Shown here: piece by piece, positions 11,166 to 22,311 of the stretch
Position numbering within the stretch: the first letter of the stretch is position 1
Layout of the letters: each line of letters opens with the position of its first letter
NCBI GenBank assembly: GCA_947683625.1
Contig: CANTUR010000793.1
Span: 4,588,001 to 4,652,000, forward strand
Length of the DNA: 64,000 nucleotides
Direction of reading: 5' to 3'
DNA from: Mallotus nudiflorus
Taxonomy: Eukaryota > Streptophyta > Magnoliopsida > Malpighiales > Euphorbiaceae
Program-made: the position numbers and the translations under genes
The notes under the pieces: generated by a model
Seen by the model: the letters and a program-made list of their open reading frames with translations, nothing else
The model's database searches: none
Told to the model about the DNA's origin: nothing

Positions 11166-11890
11166 ATTATGCGATTGTGCTACAATCCATAATTGCTCAC
11201 GATTAGCTACAACCTTTCCATTGCTCACTTTCGATGCTACAGTCCATAATGCTCGTGATTAGCTGTAACCCTTTTGTTGCTCACTGATGGTACTGCAGTC
11301 CAAAACTGCTCACGATTAGCTGTAACCCTTTTGTTGCTCACTGATGGTACTGCAGTCCAAAACTGCTCGTGATTAGCTACAACCCTTTTGTTGCTCACTG
11401 ATGATGTTGCAGTCCAAAACTGCTCATGATTAGCTACAACCCTTTTGTTGCTCACTGATGATGTTACAATCCAAAACTGCTCGTGATTAGCTACAACCGT
11501 TTCGTTGCTCACTGATGATGTTACAGTCCAAAACTGCTTGCGATTAGCTACAACCCTTTCATTGGTCATTGATGATGCTGCAATTTGTAATTGCTCGTGA
11601 TTAGCGGCAACCCTTTCGTTGCTCACTGATGATGCTGCAATCCATAATTGCTTGCAAATTGATTGTAATCCTTTCATTGCTTGCCTTTGATGATGCTACA
11701 GTCCATAACTATTTGTTGATTAGCTGCAACCCTTTCATTGCTCATTGATGATATTGTAATCTATAATTGCTCACGATTAGCTACAACCCTTTCGTTGCTC
11801 ACTGATGATGCTGCAATCCATAATTGCTTATAAATTGACTGCAATCCTTTTATTGCTCGCCTTTGATGATGCTATAGTCCATAACTATTC
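11166..11890. repeat. Tandem array C (unit about 60 bases, small hairpins)
   Basis: About eleven units of roughly 58-65 bases contain a variant of GCTCACTGATGATGCTGCA, then a small hairpin, then GATTAGCTACAACCCTTT. The hairpin is GCAGT/ACTGC around CCAAA (for example 11295-11309) or GCAAT/ATTGC around CCATA (11637-11651). The fourth pair changes from G-C to A-T on both sides. The 146-codon open frame on the - strand (11237-11677) is only the translation of this repeat. Confidence 0.88.
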
Positions 11891-12374
11891 GTTGATTTTT
11901 ATCTTTAGTTGTTTGAGTTGAATGCTTTGGATTCTTTATGTTGACTAATTAGCACTTTTGTTAACTGACTTTGAATTTTGCTATATTGATTGACTTTTCT
12001 AGTAGAGTATACCCCCTTATCGATTTGAAATTCCTATAGAATTGTTGAAGTTAGTTTTAACAAGATCAATGTACAAAAGTACATTATTATTTTGAAAATT
12101 TATAAGAAAATTCATCACTTTGCAAGAGATAACATGTACTTAACTAATCTCCTTAATTTTGATCCTTATGACTATCATTTATTTACCATTCATAAAGGGC
12201 AGAGGCATCGTTAACCATTTTATGCTGAGAGCATATTTTTTACCAAGTGAAGAGCTTATTTCCACACCTAATTTTAGGGAGAATTTGCTAAACAAAACTC
12301 ATGAAAAATGAACATAAAAAGATCAAATTCTGAGTATCAAAATAGCATTTGAATTATTTTTATGCTTTCCTTCC

Positions 12375-12704
12375 TTATCCGAGTATTCCCTTGCCTTTCT
12401 CATATTACTCAGCGTGGATACCATTGGAAAGGTCATTTGGATATTCATACTCATATAGAGCATTGGAGTTATTGGCATGGTCCTCTTTTAGTATTCCCTT
12501 GGCTTTCTTATATTACTCAACATGGATACCACGAGAGGTTTTATGTTGATACTCTTACTCATTTCTGAGCATTGGAGTAAATTATGCTTGATCTTTTTTA
12601 TATTCTCCTCTTAGTATTCCCCCGCCTTTCTCATATTACTCAACGTGGATACCGTCAAGGGATTTTGTACTCATACTCATTTTTTAGCATTAAAGTAGTT
12701 TACA
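12375..12704. repeat. Three-unit tandem repeat of about 95-120 bases
   Basis: Three diverged units begin near 12375, 12486 and 12608. Each has TATTCCC, then GCCTTTCTCATATTACTCA, then GTGGATACC, then a TACTCATT and GAGCATTGGAGT part. This is a third repeat family in the spacer of the - strand Tat element. The small ORFs over it are translations of the repeat. Confidence 0.75.
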
Positions 12705-14640
12705 TGCATATTTATCATTCACAAGACTGAAATAATACCCTAAAATTCAATCAATTTATACCACAAGTCCACAGATTTTTCCTTTGCATGTTCTTCCCGT
12801 CGTTTAGGTGCAAAGCAAGCATTAAATTGATTAGAGTTTAGAAATTCTCAGCATAGAACTGTTAATAAGACATCTAAATTCTGTAAGGCTAATAAAAGAA
12901 AGCCACTAAAATCAAAGGTCATGAGATAAATTTTCAAACATGATCTCGTGAAGTGGATGAATTTCCTTTCAATTTATGAATTTTCTTATTGAGGATTTAT
13001 TTTATTGCAAAATCAAAGGAGATAGAGTTCTACTACTTCCCTTTGGTATTTGCACAAGGTGAGGTTTTGATAAGCGATTGGCATTTGCCCATTCTTGTTG
13101 ATCTATTAGTTCCTTTTTGCTTCTTCGTTCTCTTTTATTTTCCATGCACAAAATACCATAAGTTAGTATGTCCTATTTGCTAGTAAAAAAATCTATCAAA
13201 ATGCAATGTTATTCTTTTGCATCCTTCCCTTTCATTATGGTGATAATGTCTCTGATCACAGGGTCGTGATGCTCCACCATCGAAGTTGTGGCTTTATCCC
13301 ATTGATGCTATGGTAAAGGGCTTCATTTCTCTTCCCAACATTTCCTATAAAAGAAAAGATTTAGGAGTTAGAGGTATTTATTTCATAATTAAAGAAGTTT
13401 TCAGAGTGCATTCATCTTAATTTTAGAGTGCATTCATCTCAAATTTTGAGTGCATTCTTCCCTAGCATATTGAATCTGAGGAGCTTGAGCATCCTATCTA
13501 GCCTCTTAAAGTTTCCAAGATAATGCTTCTTAGTAGTGTCACTCCTCTTATTTTCATTCTTTCAGATGTTTCACATGTGAATACTCTGACTACTTTCCTA
13601 TTCTTCCAACACTAATTTCAAATGTTAGTAGTAAAGTATTTGCACAACCTTGTCTAGGCTCAAAGACTTTTATTATACAAAACAAGTATTCCCAAAAATG
13701 TGTGCAAGTGTATGCATGCTATGTATGATGTACATGATCCTAATGGGTCTCATGTTTAGAACAGAGCCACTCATCAATAGCCTGTCAGTTTGAGCATTGA
13801 ATGATTCACTGTTGGTACTTCTGATGTTGAAGCTTCCTATACAATTCATCAGACTGATTACAAGGCTAATAAGTAAGGTCCATGGCTTTACAATAGAGCT
13901 TATGATGACCGATGCACTATTGAATTTTTCTTTTTGTTACTGTTTTTGCTATATAATGATTGAGGTATCAGCTTTTACACTTCAGCATCCATCTTTGCTC
14001 TTTGAATGTAGACACAATTTGCCCCCTGAGTTGTATTTTGCCCTTAGTTCCATTCTGGATTCATTTATGCTATTCTAGCAGTCTTTTTTCATTTTTATGT
14101 GCAAGAGACCTAGTTTGTTCACTGTTATTTTTGATCCTTTGACTTATTAACCCTATTAGTTGCAATCTCATGCATTGGAGATGTAGAGGAATGGGTAAAC
14201 TGACCGAAGCGAGTTCTTAATGATGAAATCAACTGGACTTGCACTTTGAAGAACTCTTGAGCAGAATATGAAGCTTGATATTGATGCAATGATTGATGAT
14301 AGTTATTGAGCCATTTGAATTCTCAAGGTATAAGGGGACCCTAGGCCTATAAGGAAAATTACAAAGGAAACATAACTAAAATAATGATCTTATAGCTCTG
14401 ATTTTAGCTTTCATTATGTAATGTCTTTCCATTCAAATACTTATGCAATATGATAAAGATGAATATACGATATTTGAAAAAAATCTCCAATTCAATTTTA
14501 CTCATTCATTAGGGCAAAAATGAGAACATTCATTACATCACGACACAACTCTTATAATCAATTAATCCTGAATTTTTCTCTTTAATTTTTTACCTTACTG
14601 TTCTTTTTCTTTCTCTTTATTTTTCTTCTTTTTTTTATCA
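12705..14640. other. Spacer of the Tat element where pol would be expected
   Basis: About 1.9 kb of low-coding sequence with only short open frames in all six frames. Members of this family normally have several kb of pol here. I could not recognise RT, RNase H or integrase motifs in any frame. A short direct repeat of GAGTGCATTC occurs at about 13396-13450. The origin of the sequence is unknown. Confidence 0.5.
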
Positions 14641-14656
14641 TTCTTCTTATTTTTCC

Positions 14657-14854
14657 TTAGATTTTGCACTCTTTATAAGTTATGTAATATGATATAATAA
14701 TATTCTTTAAGTTTACATTTGTGCCCATATTGAATAAATCTAATTGAATTAAATTTTTGTCAAACATGCAGATGCGATCAATATCATGATGTGTTGTACC
14801 ATCAGGATGCATATTACATAAGTGAGCATAATTAGAATTTATATCATCAATCAC
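14657..14854 (-). pseudogene. Possible remnant of the pre-RT segment of Tat pol
   Basis: This 65-codon open frame contains NYAHLCNMHPDG and IQLDLFNMGTNVNLKNI. The second part resembles the acidic linker before reverse transcriptase in Tat/Ogre pol, where a motif like VNLGT...VKIGT occurs. The similarity is weak and recalled, not searched. If correct, pol is cut off just before the RT domain. Confidence 0.3.
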
Positions 14855-14949
14855 TAAAATAAAACAAGTTCTAAAGAAACTAAAATTTTATTCAAAGAAT
14901 ACAATAAGAAAATTTATTTCCTATTTTAGATGCTAAGGATGTTAAGTCA

Positions 14950-16979
14950 TATGGCGGTGGTCCTTCAGGAGGCTGACATAATAGTTATTCTTGCATTTCC
15001 TCATCCTTATTATCTTGCACCAGGTTCTCAACAATCCACTCCTTGTAGATACTACTCCCATTCACACCGAGCATATTGACAGGTTCCTTTGCACTGAGGT
15101 AATACTTTCCATATCCTTCTTTGATGAAACTCTCATTCAGTGATTTTGCTTTCTTTCTATCCTTTCATACTTCCATGTTATGTGTTTTATTGTCTTGCAT
15201 CTTCTTATCATCAAAATCCTCACCTTATCCTGTAGGTATAATTAACTTGAAGGGTATGTCAAAAAAAGGTGGTTTAGTGTAAAATACCTTATAGTCGAAC
15301 TTGCTTGAGGGTTGACCTAACAAATCTTTAACTCGCTCCACATCTTTAGGGGCATCAGGAGTTTTCTCATTGGTTTTAACGTCTAGGTCCTCAAAGGAGT
15401 TTAACACTTCTTTCTTGCTTACTCTTGAGTTGATCATCATAGTTATTGGAGATGGCATGTTTTGGTAGTTTGCGAAAGGATTGCTTTTGGTGTTTGGGTT
15501 TTCAGGATCTGTGATTTTTTCAGAGTCTATGAGGTTTTGGATTTCATGTTTGAGGTGGATGCAGTTATCTATGGAGTGTTGGAGGTTTTGGTAGAATTTA
15601 CAGTGTTTATTTGAGTTATAGCCTGGGATATTTAGATTTGGTGGGTTTGGAGTAGGTAAAGGTTAAAGTAAACCCTTTTCCATTAGGCACTCTAGAACTT
15701 TTGACAAAGGCTATTTAAAATTTGAGAACCTCCTTGGTTGTTGAATAGCATGGACTCCTACAACCCGGCTCGTGCTTCCTTGTTGTTTGCCCCCAGTTGG
15801 GTAGCTTCTTACTCCGGTGTTCCTAGTAGCCTTCTTTTTATCATTTTCGATCTCTTCAGCCTATAACCCATCATCATAAAGGTCTACGAATGTCTTGGGG
15901 TTCATCATTTGCAACCTCTCCACTAGGTTAGGTGACACATTTTGGACTATCATTCTAACCTGATCCTTCTCTACCAATTTGTCCTTCATTATTCCCGCCT
16001 TATTCATGAACCTAGTCAGAAAATTTGAAAATGATTCATTGGGCTTCTACTTGGTTAGTTCTAAATCTCTTATGGATACCTCAAACCTAGTATTATAGTC
16101 ATATTACTTTAGAAAAGTAATGCATTACTCCCTCCAATCTGCTTGGATAGACTTCTCTAACCCATAATACCAATTAACGGCCATACCTTCTAAGGATAGT
16201 ACAAATAACTTAGTAACCACAGACAAAGGAGCCTTAGTGGTACTCATAGTAATTGTGTATTGACTAAGATGAATCCTCGGGTCCCCAGTACCATCGAACT
16301 TTTGCAGCTGTGGCATCTTGAATTTGTCAGGTAGCATGTCTTCCTCAAATTGCATCACACTATCAAAGTCAAACGGGTACCCTAGGCCTTGTCTCCTCAT
16401 CAACTCCTCCATCTTAGACATCTTCTGAGTTAATGCCTTCATCTGTCTGGATTCCAGATCTTGAACTTGCTCACGTGATTCCTTTTTTGCTTTTTCAATC
16501 ATATAACTCTCAACATCATCCAGCTTCATTTCCTCAATATTTTCATTGTTAACAGGTAGTGGACCTCTAGCAGGTGGGTTGGCCGTAGTGGGTGGTGCAA
16601 CAGCAACAGGTGGTGGCATCAGTCCTACTAGAGCTTGTCTTAACTCATCTTGCATCATTGCTCCTATATCATCCATCAGTGCTCCTTTAACGTCTTCTAG
16701 GGTCCAGTTTCCTCCCTCTTGTTGTTCCATTCTTTCGGTTTGTTCAGGTTGTGTAGCTTCTAAATAGAGCGGATTAATAGGGCTCTTTTCTAGTCTGCTA
16801 AGGATCTCTTTTGTGATCAATTGGGGGCCTGAATCAGTTCTCACTAGTCTACTACCTTTTTGACTCCAAACATAGGAAGACTCGGATGAATCTATGATGG
16901 TTGAAAGACAACTTATTAGTATGATCCATGAGATGCATGTATGCATGATGCACATGCTATGTAATAAGTAACAAATCAA
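14950..16979 (-). pseudogene. Gag of the Tat-lineage element, frameshifted
   Basis: The main open segment is 16125-16979. It has a Met/Gln-rich N-terminus, a coiled segment (ESYMIEKAKKESREQVQDLE), and the retrotransposon gag core PQLQKFDGTGDPRIHLSQY, then FVLSLEGMAVNWYYGLEKSI. A frameshift near 16125 moves the rest of the core to another frame (NESFSNFLTRFMNKAG, then DQVRMIVQNVSPNL) at about 15850-16120. A zinc-knuckle-like tail (HSIDNCIHLKHEIQNLI) and NPNTKSNPF lie at about 15450-15630, with an open stretch at 15225-15458. A last segment at about 14950-15150 reads YYLSAKEPVNMLGVNG and ends near EEMQE. The true start is probably the downstream Met at MEQQEGGNW. Confidence 0.85.
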
Positions 16980-17644
16980 GTTAGGTGTACATACATCCTT
17001 CCAACCTTATTCCTCCCGCACACATATTCAATGGCGAGTCTTTTTTCATAGGATCTTTGGTCTTGGCCTTAATATCAATAGGGGGTACCAAGAACTGACG
17101 TGCATGCCTAGTCTCTCAAAGCAGTAAAATCATAGAAACAACATTTCTAGGTGTAAAAGACTAGCCCAATCTTCATTAACCTAAACAAGCCTTTAAAGTA
17201 TGGGCTTGGGCCTTTACAGATAGAAATACCTCATGACAACATTCATAAGCAATTTGGGTAGATTCTAGGGGAAATAACTAAGCCATTATATATGGTTAGG
17301 GTCCAGTAAAAAGGTTAAGGTTCCCTTAGCAAAATGCCATCCTTTGGGACATGAGTTACAGGCCAAGGTCAGAGGGGCCCAACATCCTTAGCAAACTCGA
17401 GAGAAGACTACCCCCCTTAAGGACTTAGGTTACAAGCTCTAGCCAGATGAACCTAGTAATCTCTCTTGGATCGAGTTAAGGCTAAGAGTGATGGTTAGCC
17501 AATTTACAACCCCATGAAGCTAGTGGAATCATAGAATCATAAACCAATGCCATCAGTTAATAGGGACATCTAGAATGAATGCAAGAATAAAATGATAATT
17601 AATAAAATAATTCTAAAGAACAAAAGTAGAATAAGTATCTCTTA

Positions 17645-17663
17645 TCCCTAGTGCAGTCGCCAC
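17645..17663 (-). other. Primer-binding site of the - strand Tat element
   Basis: Directly inside the 5' LTR, the - strand reads TGGCGACTGCACTAGGGA. Tat/Ogre-type elements use a TGGCGAC-type primer site complementary to a tRNA 3' end, thought to be tRNA-Arg. The match is from memory and has likely mutations. Confidence 0.65.
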
Positions 17664-19259
17664 TGTAAACGGTGGGGTTTAGCGCTTGTCCAAGATTTTA
17701 GCAACCATGACATTGTTTGAGCTCAGGGCTCTAGAGAACACATTAACCACTGTCACAAAGACATGGTGTGGAGATGAGGAGTCGCCACCCAAGGTAATAA
17801 CTAGGACAAATTGAAAAGGTGGTACTCGATTCCCTAAAAGAAAGCTAGCACCACAACCAAGAGATTTTGAGTACGAAATACCAACTTCTTTCAGTCTTGT
17901 GTTCATTTAGAATTACTTTATGAATTATTATCTTATTCTCTATTTACATGCAATTTCATATAAACCCAAAACAATCAATTATAAGGCAAACTAGTCATGA
18001 AATATACAAGTAAATAATGCATTCAATAAATCACATAATCCCTAAATTAGTCTAATCTACATGGATTTTAAATAAATGAGCTAAACCTATATGTTTTAAT
18101 TTATAAGTGAACCTAAAGACCTAATTCCTTTTTATTTTAATTAAATGAACTTAAGTCTACTTGTTTTAATTCTAAATATGAGCTTAAATCTATAAATTAT
18201 GAAAAAATACTTAAATTAAATAGGCTAAGCCTAAATTATTTAAATTAAATTAGGTGAGCCTATGTCTAATTAACTAAATGGGCCTAAAGATATTTCTAAC
18301 CTAAAATCTGATTAATTATGGACCTAAAAATATATTTTAATTAATTAAACCTAATTAATTATTAAGTGAGATCGGCTAAAAGAATTACCTAAACTAAAAT
18401 AAATAAATCAAAGCCTAAAATGGGCTTAAGGCCCCAAAAACACATAAAAATAATAAATAAGCCCAAAAACAAATAAAAACATAAAAAACAATTAAATAAG
18501 ATCAAATAAATAATTAAATTAATCCTTACTAAAACCTTAATTTTTATTAACATGCACCCTAAATTAATCTACTTCCTCTATTAATTTTAAGTAATTACCT
18601 AATTAAAAATCTAAATTTACTAACCAATTTAATCAAAATAAACATGCAACCACATACATAATTTCATTACTCCTACTATTAGGGCTATTACACTAATTCA
18701 TAAAATAATTAATAAAATAAATAAAAAAATAAAGCAATAAATAAAATAAAATAAAAATCCTGGAAACTAAGTCTCTAAAAAGCTTTATCCATAGTTTTTC
18801 ACGGACTTCTCATGAATTCATCCCTCCCATATGATCACCATGCATTTTCCTCTATAATCACAAAAAAAAAAGATAAAATTATGATTAATGAATAAATTAT
18901 AATAATAACTCAAAAGAATAAAAATAATAAATAATAAATAAATAAAGAATAAGAAGAAGATGATTATGATTATGATTATGATTATGAATGACTTGGGGTA
19001 CTCATCAGATTTATAACTCACCGTTCTTGACAAGTCTTTGAATCTCCTTCTTCAAAAATTCTCTAAGGATCTTGAATTAATTGATGAATCAAAAGAAATT
19101 TTTGTAGAAAATAACTCAAAAAAAGAAAAAAGAATTAAAAACCCCTCTTCAAAACACGTTCCTTTTTTTCTTTCTTCTCCCTCCGTCTCCCTTTTTTTTT
19201 TTCCTTCTCTCCTCTTTTTTCCTCTTCACTGTCTCCCCTTTTTTTCCTGCTACTCTCTC

Positions 19260-19267
19260 TTTATATA
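19260..19267 (-). promoter_or_regulatory. TATA box of the 5' LTR
   Basis: TATATAAA followed by GAGAGAGAG on the - strand, about 545 bases from the LTR start. It is conserved in the other LTR at 9917-9924, which supports it as the element's own promoter. Confidence 0.6.
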
Positions 19268-19440
19268 GTGGAACTAGGAAGCCTAGCGCCAATCCTAATG
19301 TGATTATAATTCTTAAAATATAATAATTAATACTTAAAATTATATTTAAGAATTTTAAACCAGTTACGATTGAGTTAATTAGGAATTTTAAACCATTTAG
19401 AACTGAATTAAAAATAGGAAAATAGAGATGGAAGAATTTA

Positions 19441-19560
19441 ATTCCGATCGGGATTGTGTAATTCCGATCGGAATTACACAATCCCGATCGAAATTGGTGT
19501 AATTTCGATCAGAATTATGTAATTCCAACCATAATTACATAATTCTAGATGGAATTATGG
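19441..19560. repeat. Palindrome cluster in the 5' LTR (CCGATCGG core)
   Basis: The stretch 19451-19484 is a perfect 34-bp palindrome centred on CCGATCGG with arms GGATTGTGTAATT and AATTACACAATCC. Further partial copies (ATTCCGATCGG, TTTCGATCAG) surround it. Other LTRs of the family have the version ATGCCGATCGGCAT (22527-22540), where the outer pair changed on both sides. Confidence 0.85.
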
Positions 19561-19811
19561 AATTCCGACATGTATTCTCTTTTTTTTACATTTAATTACA
19601 AAAAGATCCCTGAAAGAATTTATGTTTTACAATTAGGTCCTAAAAAATATTTCAAGTTAGTCCTTAAAAATATTAAATCCTTCCTTTAAAAGATGCATTT
19701 AAACCCTTAGAATTTTAAAGATTAAGTATCGAAGACCTGTTCATGATATTTTCATCATTGGAGTTCCTTTGCTGCATCCATAACACAGCATCCCGAAATT
19801 GGGTGTCCACA

Positions 19812-20484
19812 CATGGGTAGAATGTTTACCTCATATAGAGTTTATTTATAATAGGAGTGTGCATTCATCTACACATTAGTCACCTTTTGAGATTGTTTAT
19901 CGGTTTAATGCATTAACACCATTAGATTTATCTCCTTTACCTATGCATAAATATTCTAATTTTAATGGTGCAAAGAAGGCAAATTTTATTAAACAATTTC
20001 ATGAGAAGGTTAGGCAAAATATTGAGAAAAGGAATGAGCAAATAGCAAATCAACACAATAAAGGGCGAAGACAAGTTTTGTTTGAGCCTAGAGATTGGGT
20101 TTGGTTACATATGTGCAAGGAGAGGTTTCCTTCCCAAAGGCATTCAAAGCTTCAACCGTGTGGAGATGGACCATTTCAAGTAGTTACGTAGATTAGTAAC
20201 AATGCATATAAGCTTGATAAACCTGGTGAGTATATTGTTAGTGTTACTTTCATTGTTGCTTATTTAAGTCCTTTTGATTTTAAAGGTGCTGATTCGAGGA
20301 TGAATCCTTTTGAGGAAAGAGGGAATGTACACAATTCTAGTGCAATAAGAACTTCTAATCCAACAAAGATTCAAGATCCTTTAACTTATGATGGAGGTCC
20401 AATCATAAGGGCACGTGCTAAGAAGATGAAGGAAACATTACATATGCTAATCAAGATCCTTGCATGTATACCACATCACATATA
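19812..20484 (+). pseudogene. Integrase C-terminal part of the chromovirus element
   Basis: Coding resumes directly after the inserted Tat element, in the frame that was open before it, once one CATGG copy is discounted. It reads CLPHIEFIYNRSVHSS, then FEIVYRFNALTPLDLSPLP. The open frame 19943-20191 holds an Arg/Lys-rich segment, then EPRDWVWLHMCKERFPS and a GPFQV motif. A stop at about 20191 and a substitution in the SVTF region follow. The tail 20300-20485 has NPFEERGN and GPIIRARAKKMKE. Confidence 0.88.
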
Positions 20485-20650
20485 AAGTAAATGACAGACT
20501 TTGGTTGATGTTAGAGAGGGGCTCAAAAATTTCAAATTTGACAAACCTTGATATTTTTTAGCCTAAAATTCAATCAGGGGCTTATTTGGGCCTTGACATA
20601 AACATAAGGAGTTTTTTTTACCCTTTATCTTATTAAAAAACATGAACCTA
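20485..20650. other. Region after the chromovirus pol
   Basis: Low-coding sequence between the end of pol and the Mutator-type element. A purine run AGAGAGGGG near 20512-20520 could be a polypurine tract, but no LTR start could be confirmed after it. Confidence 0.3.
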
Positions 20651-21536
20651 TTAATATATGAGGAAAGTACAATTTGGTATCATGTGATTTAAGCATTTTA
20701 CAAAGTTAGTTCTGTGGTATTTTCACTGACAAAATTGGTTTTGTAGTTTTCTCCATTAGCAAAAGTGAGCTAAACCCCTTAACACCATTATACCGGCTAA
20801 CGTGTTTACCAACATGGCATCTGATATGGACTCCCTTTACAACTATTAAAAAAATCCTTTGAACACTTGTTTCAAAAAGAATGATTTGTATTTCCAAGAC
20901 TTTTAAAATAACTTAACAATGCTATATCGCATTTAATGCTGTAAAACCATTTTTGTTCAAAGCATTTGCCTTTATTTTGATAATTTCTTGCAATAGCAAA
21001 AAATTTTTAGTCCGTAATGAATAAAAGAAAGAGAGGAAGAAATCAATTTAGATTTAGAGATGTTGCCTAGTGCACTGGAACTTCATTCTTGAAAAAACAT
21101 CCTATTTTCCATAAGCCCCTTGATCTTGAGTAAAGAAGAAGAAGAATTAGCTTGCTATCAGGCTTAAGAACTAGCTAATGGTTTATTAAAATGAAACCCA
21201 ACAAAAACAAGCACTCTATAACTGAATGGAACCATAGTATTTTACTGTTATTAGGCTAATAATTAGCTGACAATGCATTGATTGATGACCACATTCTACA
21301 TCTGTCATGTTTTATAATGAAAATTTTTATGTAAAATGAAGGGAAGTCGATTTTATTCATAGCTCTAGAACTTGTTAAAAAGCTCTGAAAGCAACTATAA
21401 AAAGCAAAAATAATAAGCTAACACATAATTTTCTTCACAATGTTACCATTTCTCTAATCAAAACCTAAGATCATATCATTAGCAATTTTCTTCATCATGG
21501 CTATGGGTACCCTCCGATCAGAATTAATTTTTTTCT

Positions 21537-21737
21537 TTAATGTCTCATCAATGGTGTTATTGATGTTAATGGTAGTATAACAGCCTTATACTGCGTATTA
21601 ATTAAGTCTCTTTCCCTTTTCTCAGGCATGCCAAATGCAGCTACAAGCTTAGGACCTCTCAATGTGGTAAGGATAGAGCTTGCACTAGCTAAGAACTGCA
21701 ACCAGTTCCTTTTAGTATCTTGGCATCCAAAACACAT
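21537..21737 (-). other. Unidentified open segment inside the Pack-MULE
   Basis: A 66-codon open frame contains SASSILTTLRGPKLVAAFGM and PEKRERDLI. It looks like real protein sequence in composition and continues open in a second frame (ETLKKKINSDRRVPIAMMKK), but I do not recognise a family. It may be a second captured fragment, from a different host gene than the one at 21860-22311. Confidence 0.35.
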
Positions 21738-21859
21738 TATTTTCTTCTACTTTTTATTCCATTTGGATACACTATCTCTATCTCTCTAGTTCCATTCAAA
21801 ACAATTCCATACTCTATTATTTTTGGGTTTAGATATGATGCCATCATTGATCCCTGGAA

Positions 21860-22311
21860 TGAAAATGTCAAGATTCTCAGTTAATATTGCGAAGTCATCT
21901 TCATCCTTTAAAAATAGTTTTAGAGTATTCCCATCCAAAATTAAAACCACTAATGGATTATCTAAACACACAGACAATAGCAAGACAAAATCAACATCAA
22001 ATTGTTTAAAAAGATATACAAAGTAGCACAAAAATTGTACCTTTAAGTTCATCAGTGATGGTAGTGAGATAGTGATCAAGCTAAGTGGCTGATGCTTCTC
22101 TAGTAAGTTCAGTTTGCCAAAAAGTGACATCATCAACAATGTTACAACATTGAAAAGCAAAGGACATGATAGTTTGAGTTCATGAGAGGCCATAAAGGAA
22201 ATTAGAAGCTTTTGAATAAGCAAAATCGAGAAGTTAAGCTCCGGTAAGAGTGATAACGGAGTTAGGCAAGGATAAGTGAAGAGATCTGAGGTGGGTTTCA
22301 TCTAGGATAGC
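21860..22311 (-). pseudogene. Captured gene fragment with intron (possible EF-hand-family protein)
   Basis: On the - strand an exon-like segment starts with coding before the solo LTR (near 24405) and continues at 22311 as LDETHLRSLHLSLPNSVITL. It ends at DELK (22041). A 79-base intron follows (22040-21962) with GT...TTTAG borders. The next exon reads DNPLVVLILDGNTLKLFLK, then DEDDFAILTENL, then loses similarity. The pattern LDGNTLKLFL-EDEDDFAMLAENLF belongs, as I recall, to a plant calcium-binding EF-hand family protein, but the EF-hand itself is not present. The first exon has stops. The 171-codon open frame over this area reads through the intron in another frame and is not the real product. 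Confidence 0.5.

Larger units (their letters stand above)
8335..19811 (-). mobile_element. Complete-ended Tat-lineage LTR retrotransposon, pol largely lost
   Basis: The element is 11477 bases, bounded by two LTRs and by a perfect 5-bp target duplication CATGG (8330-8334 and 19812-19816) inside the older integrase gene. On the - strand the order is 5' LTR (17664-19811), PBS, gag (about 16.98-14.95 kb), a short decayed pre-RT segment, tandem-repeat spacer, PPT and 3' LTR (8335-10468). No RT, RNase H or integrase can be read in any frame, so it would depend on other copies for enzymes. The two LTRs differ at many positions, mostly transitions (about 16 in the first 155 bases by eye), so it is not young. 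Confidence 0.92.
17664..19811 (-). repeat. 5' LTR of the - strand Tat element
   Basis: The LTR is 2148 bases and on the + strand runs from TGTAAACGGTGG to GGGTGTCCACA, followed by target duplication CATGG at 19812-19816. It is homologous over its full length to 8335-10468. It contains a perfect 34-bp palindrome (19451-19484), a TATA box (19260-19267), and a pyrimidine-rich stretch on the + strand (about 19160-19260) that would be a purine-rich leader on the - strand. Confidence 0.93.
5426..20650 (+). mobile_element. Decayed chromovirus-type Ty3/gypsy element, probably CRM clade, interrupted
   Basis: Polyprotein remnants occur in the order protease, reverse transcriptase, RNase H, integrase, which is Ty3/gypsy order. 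They stop at 8334 and resume at 19812, after the inserted element. The integrase C-terminus has the pattern EPRDWVWLHMCKERFP, as in CRM-type chromoviruses, followed by a tail with GPIIRARAKK. Gag is missing to the left, where the left Tat LTR ends. No LTR of this element could be recognised. Many stops and frameshifts show it is old. Clade assignment is from remembered family patterns and needs a tree. Confidence 0.72.

Noticed and set aside
11237..11677. 146-codon ORF with repeated SSVSNERVVANHEQFW units
   Set aside because: It is the translation of tandem array C. Unit lengths near a multiple of three keep the frame open.
21786..22301. 171-codon ORF MKPTSDLFTYP, at first sight a gene
   Set aside because: It is in the wrong frame for the first exon and reads through an intron with good GT-AG borders; the real fragment uses two frames joined by splicing.
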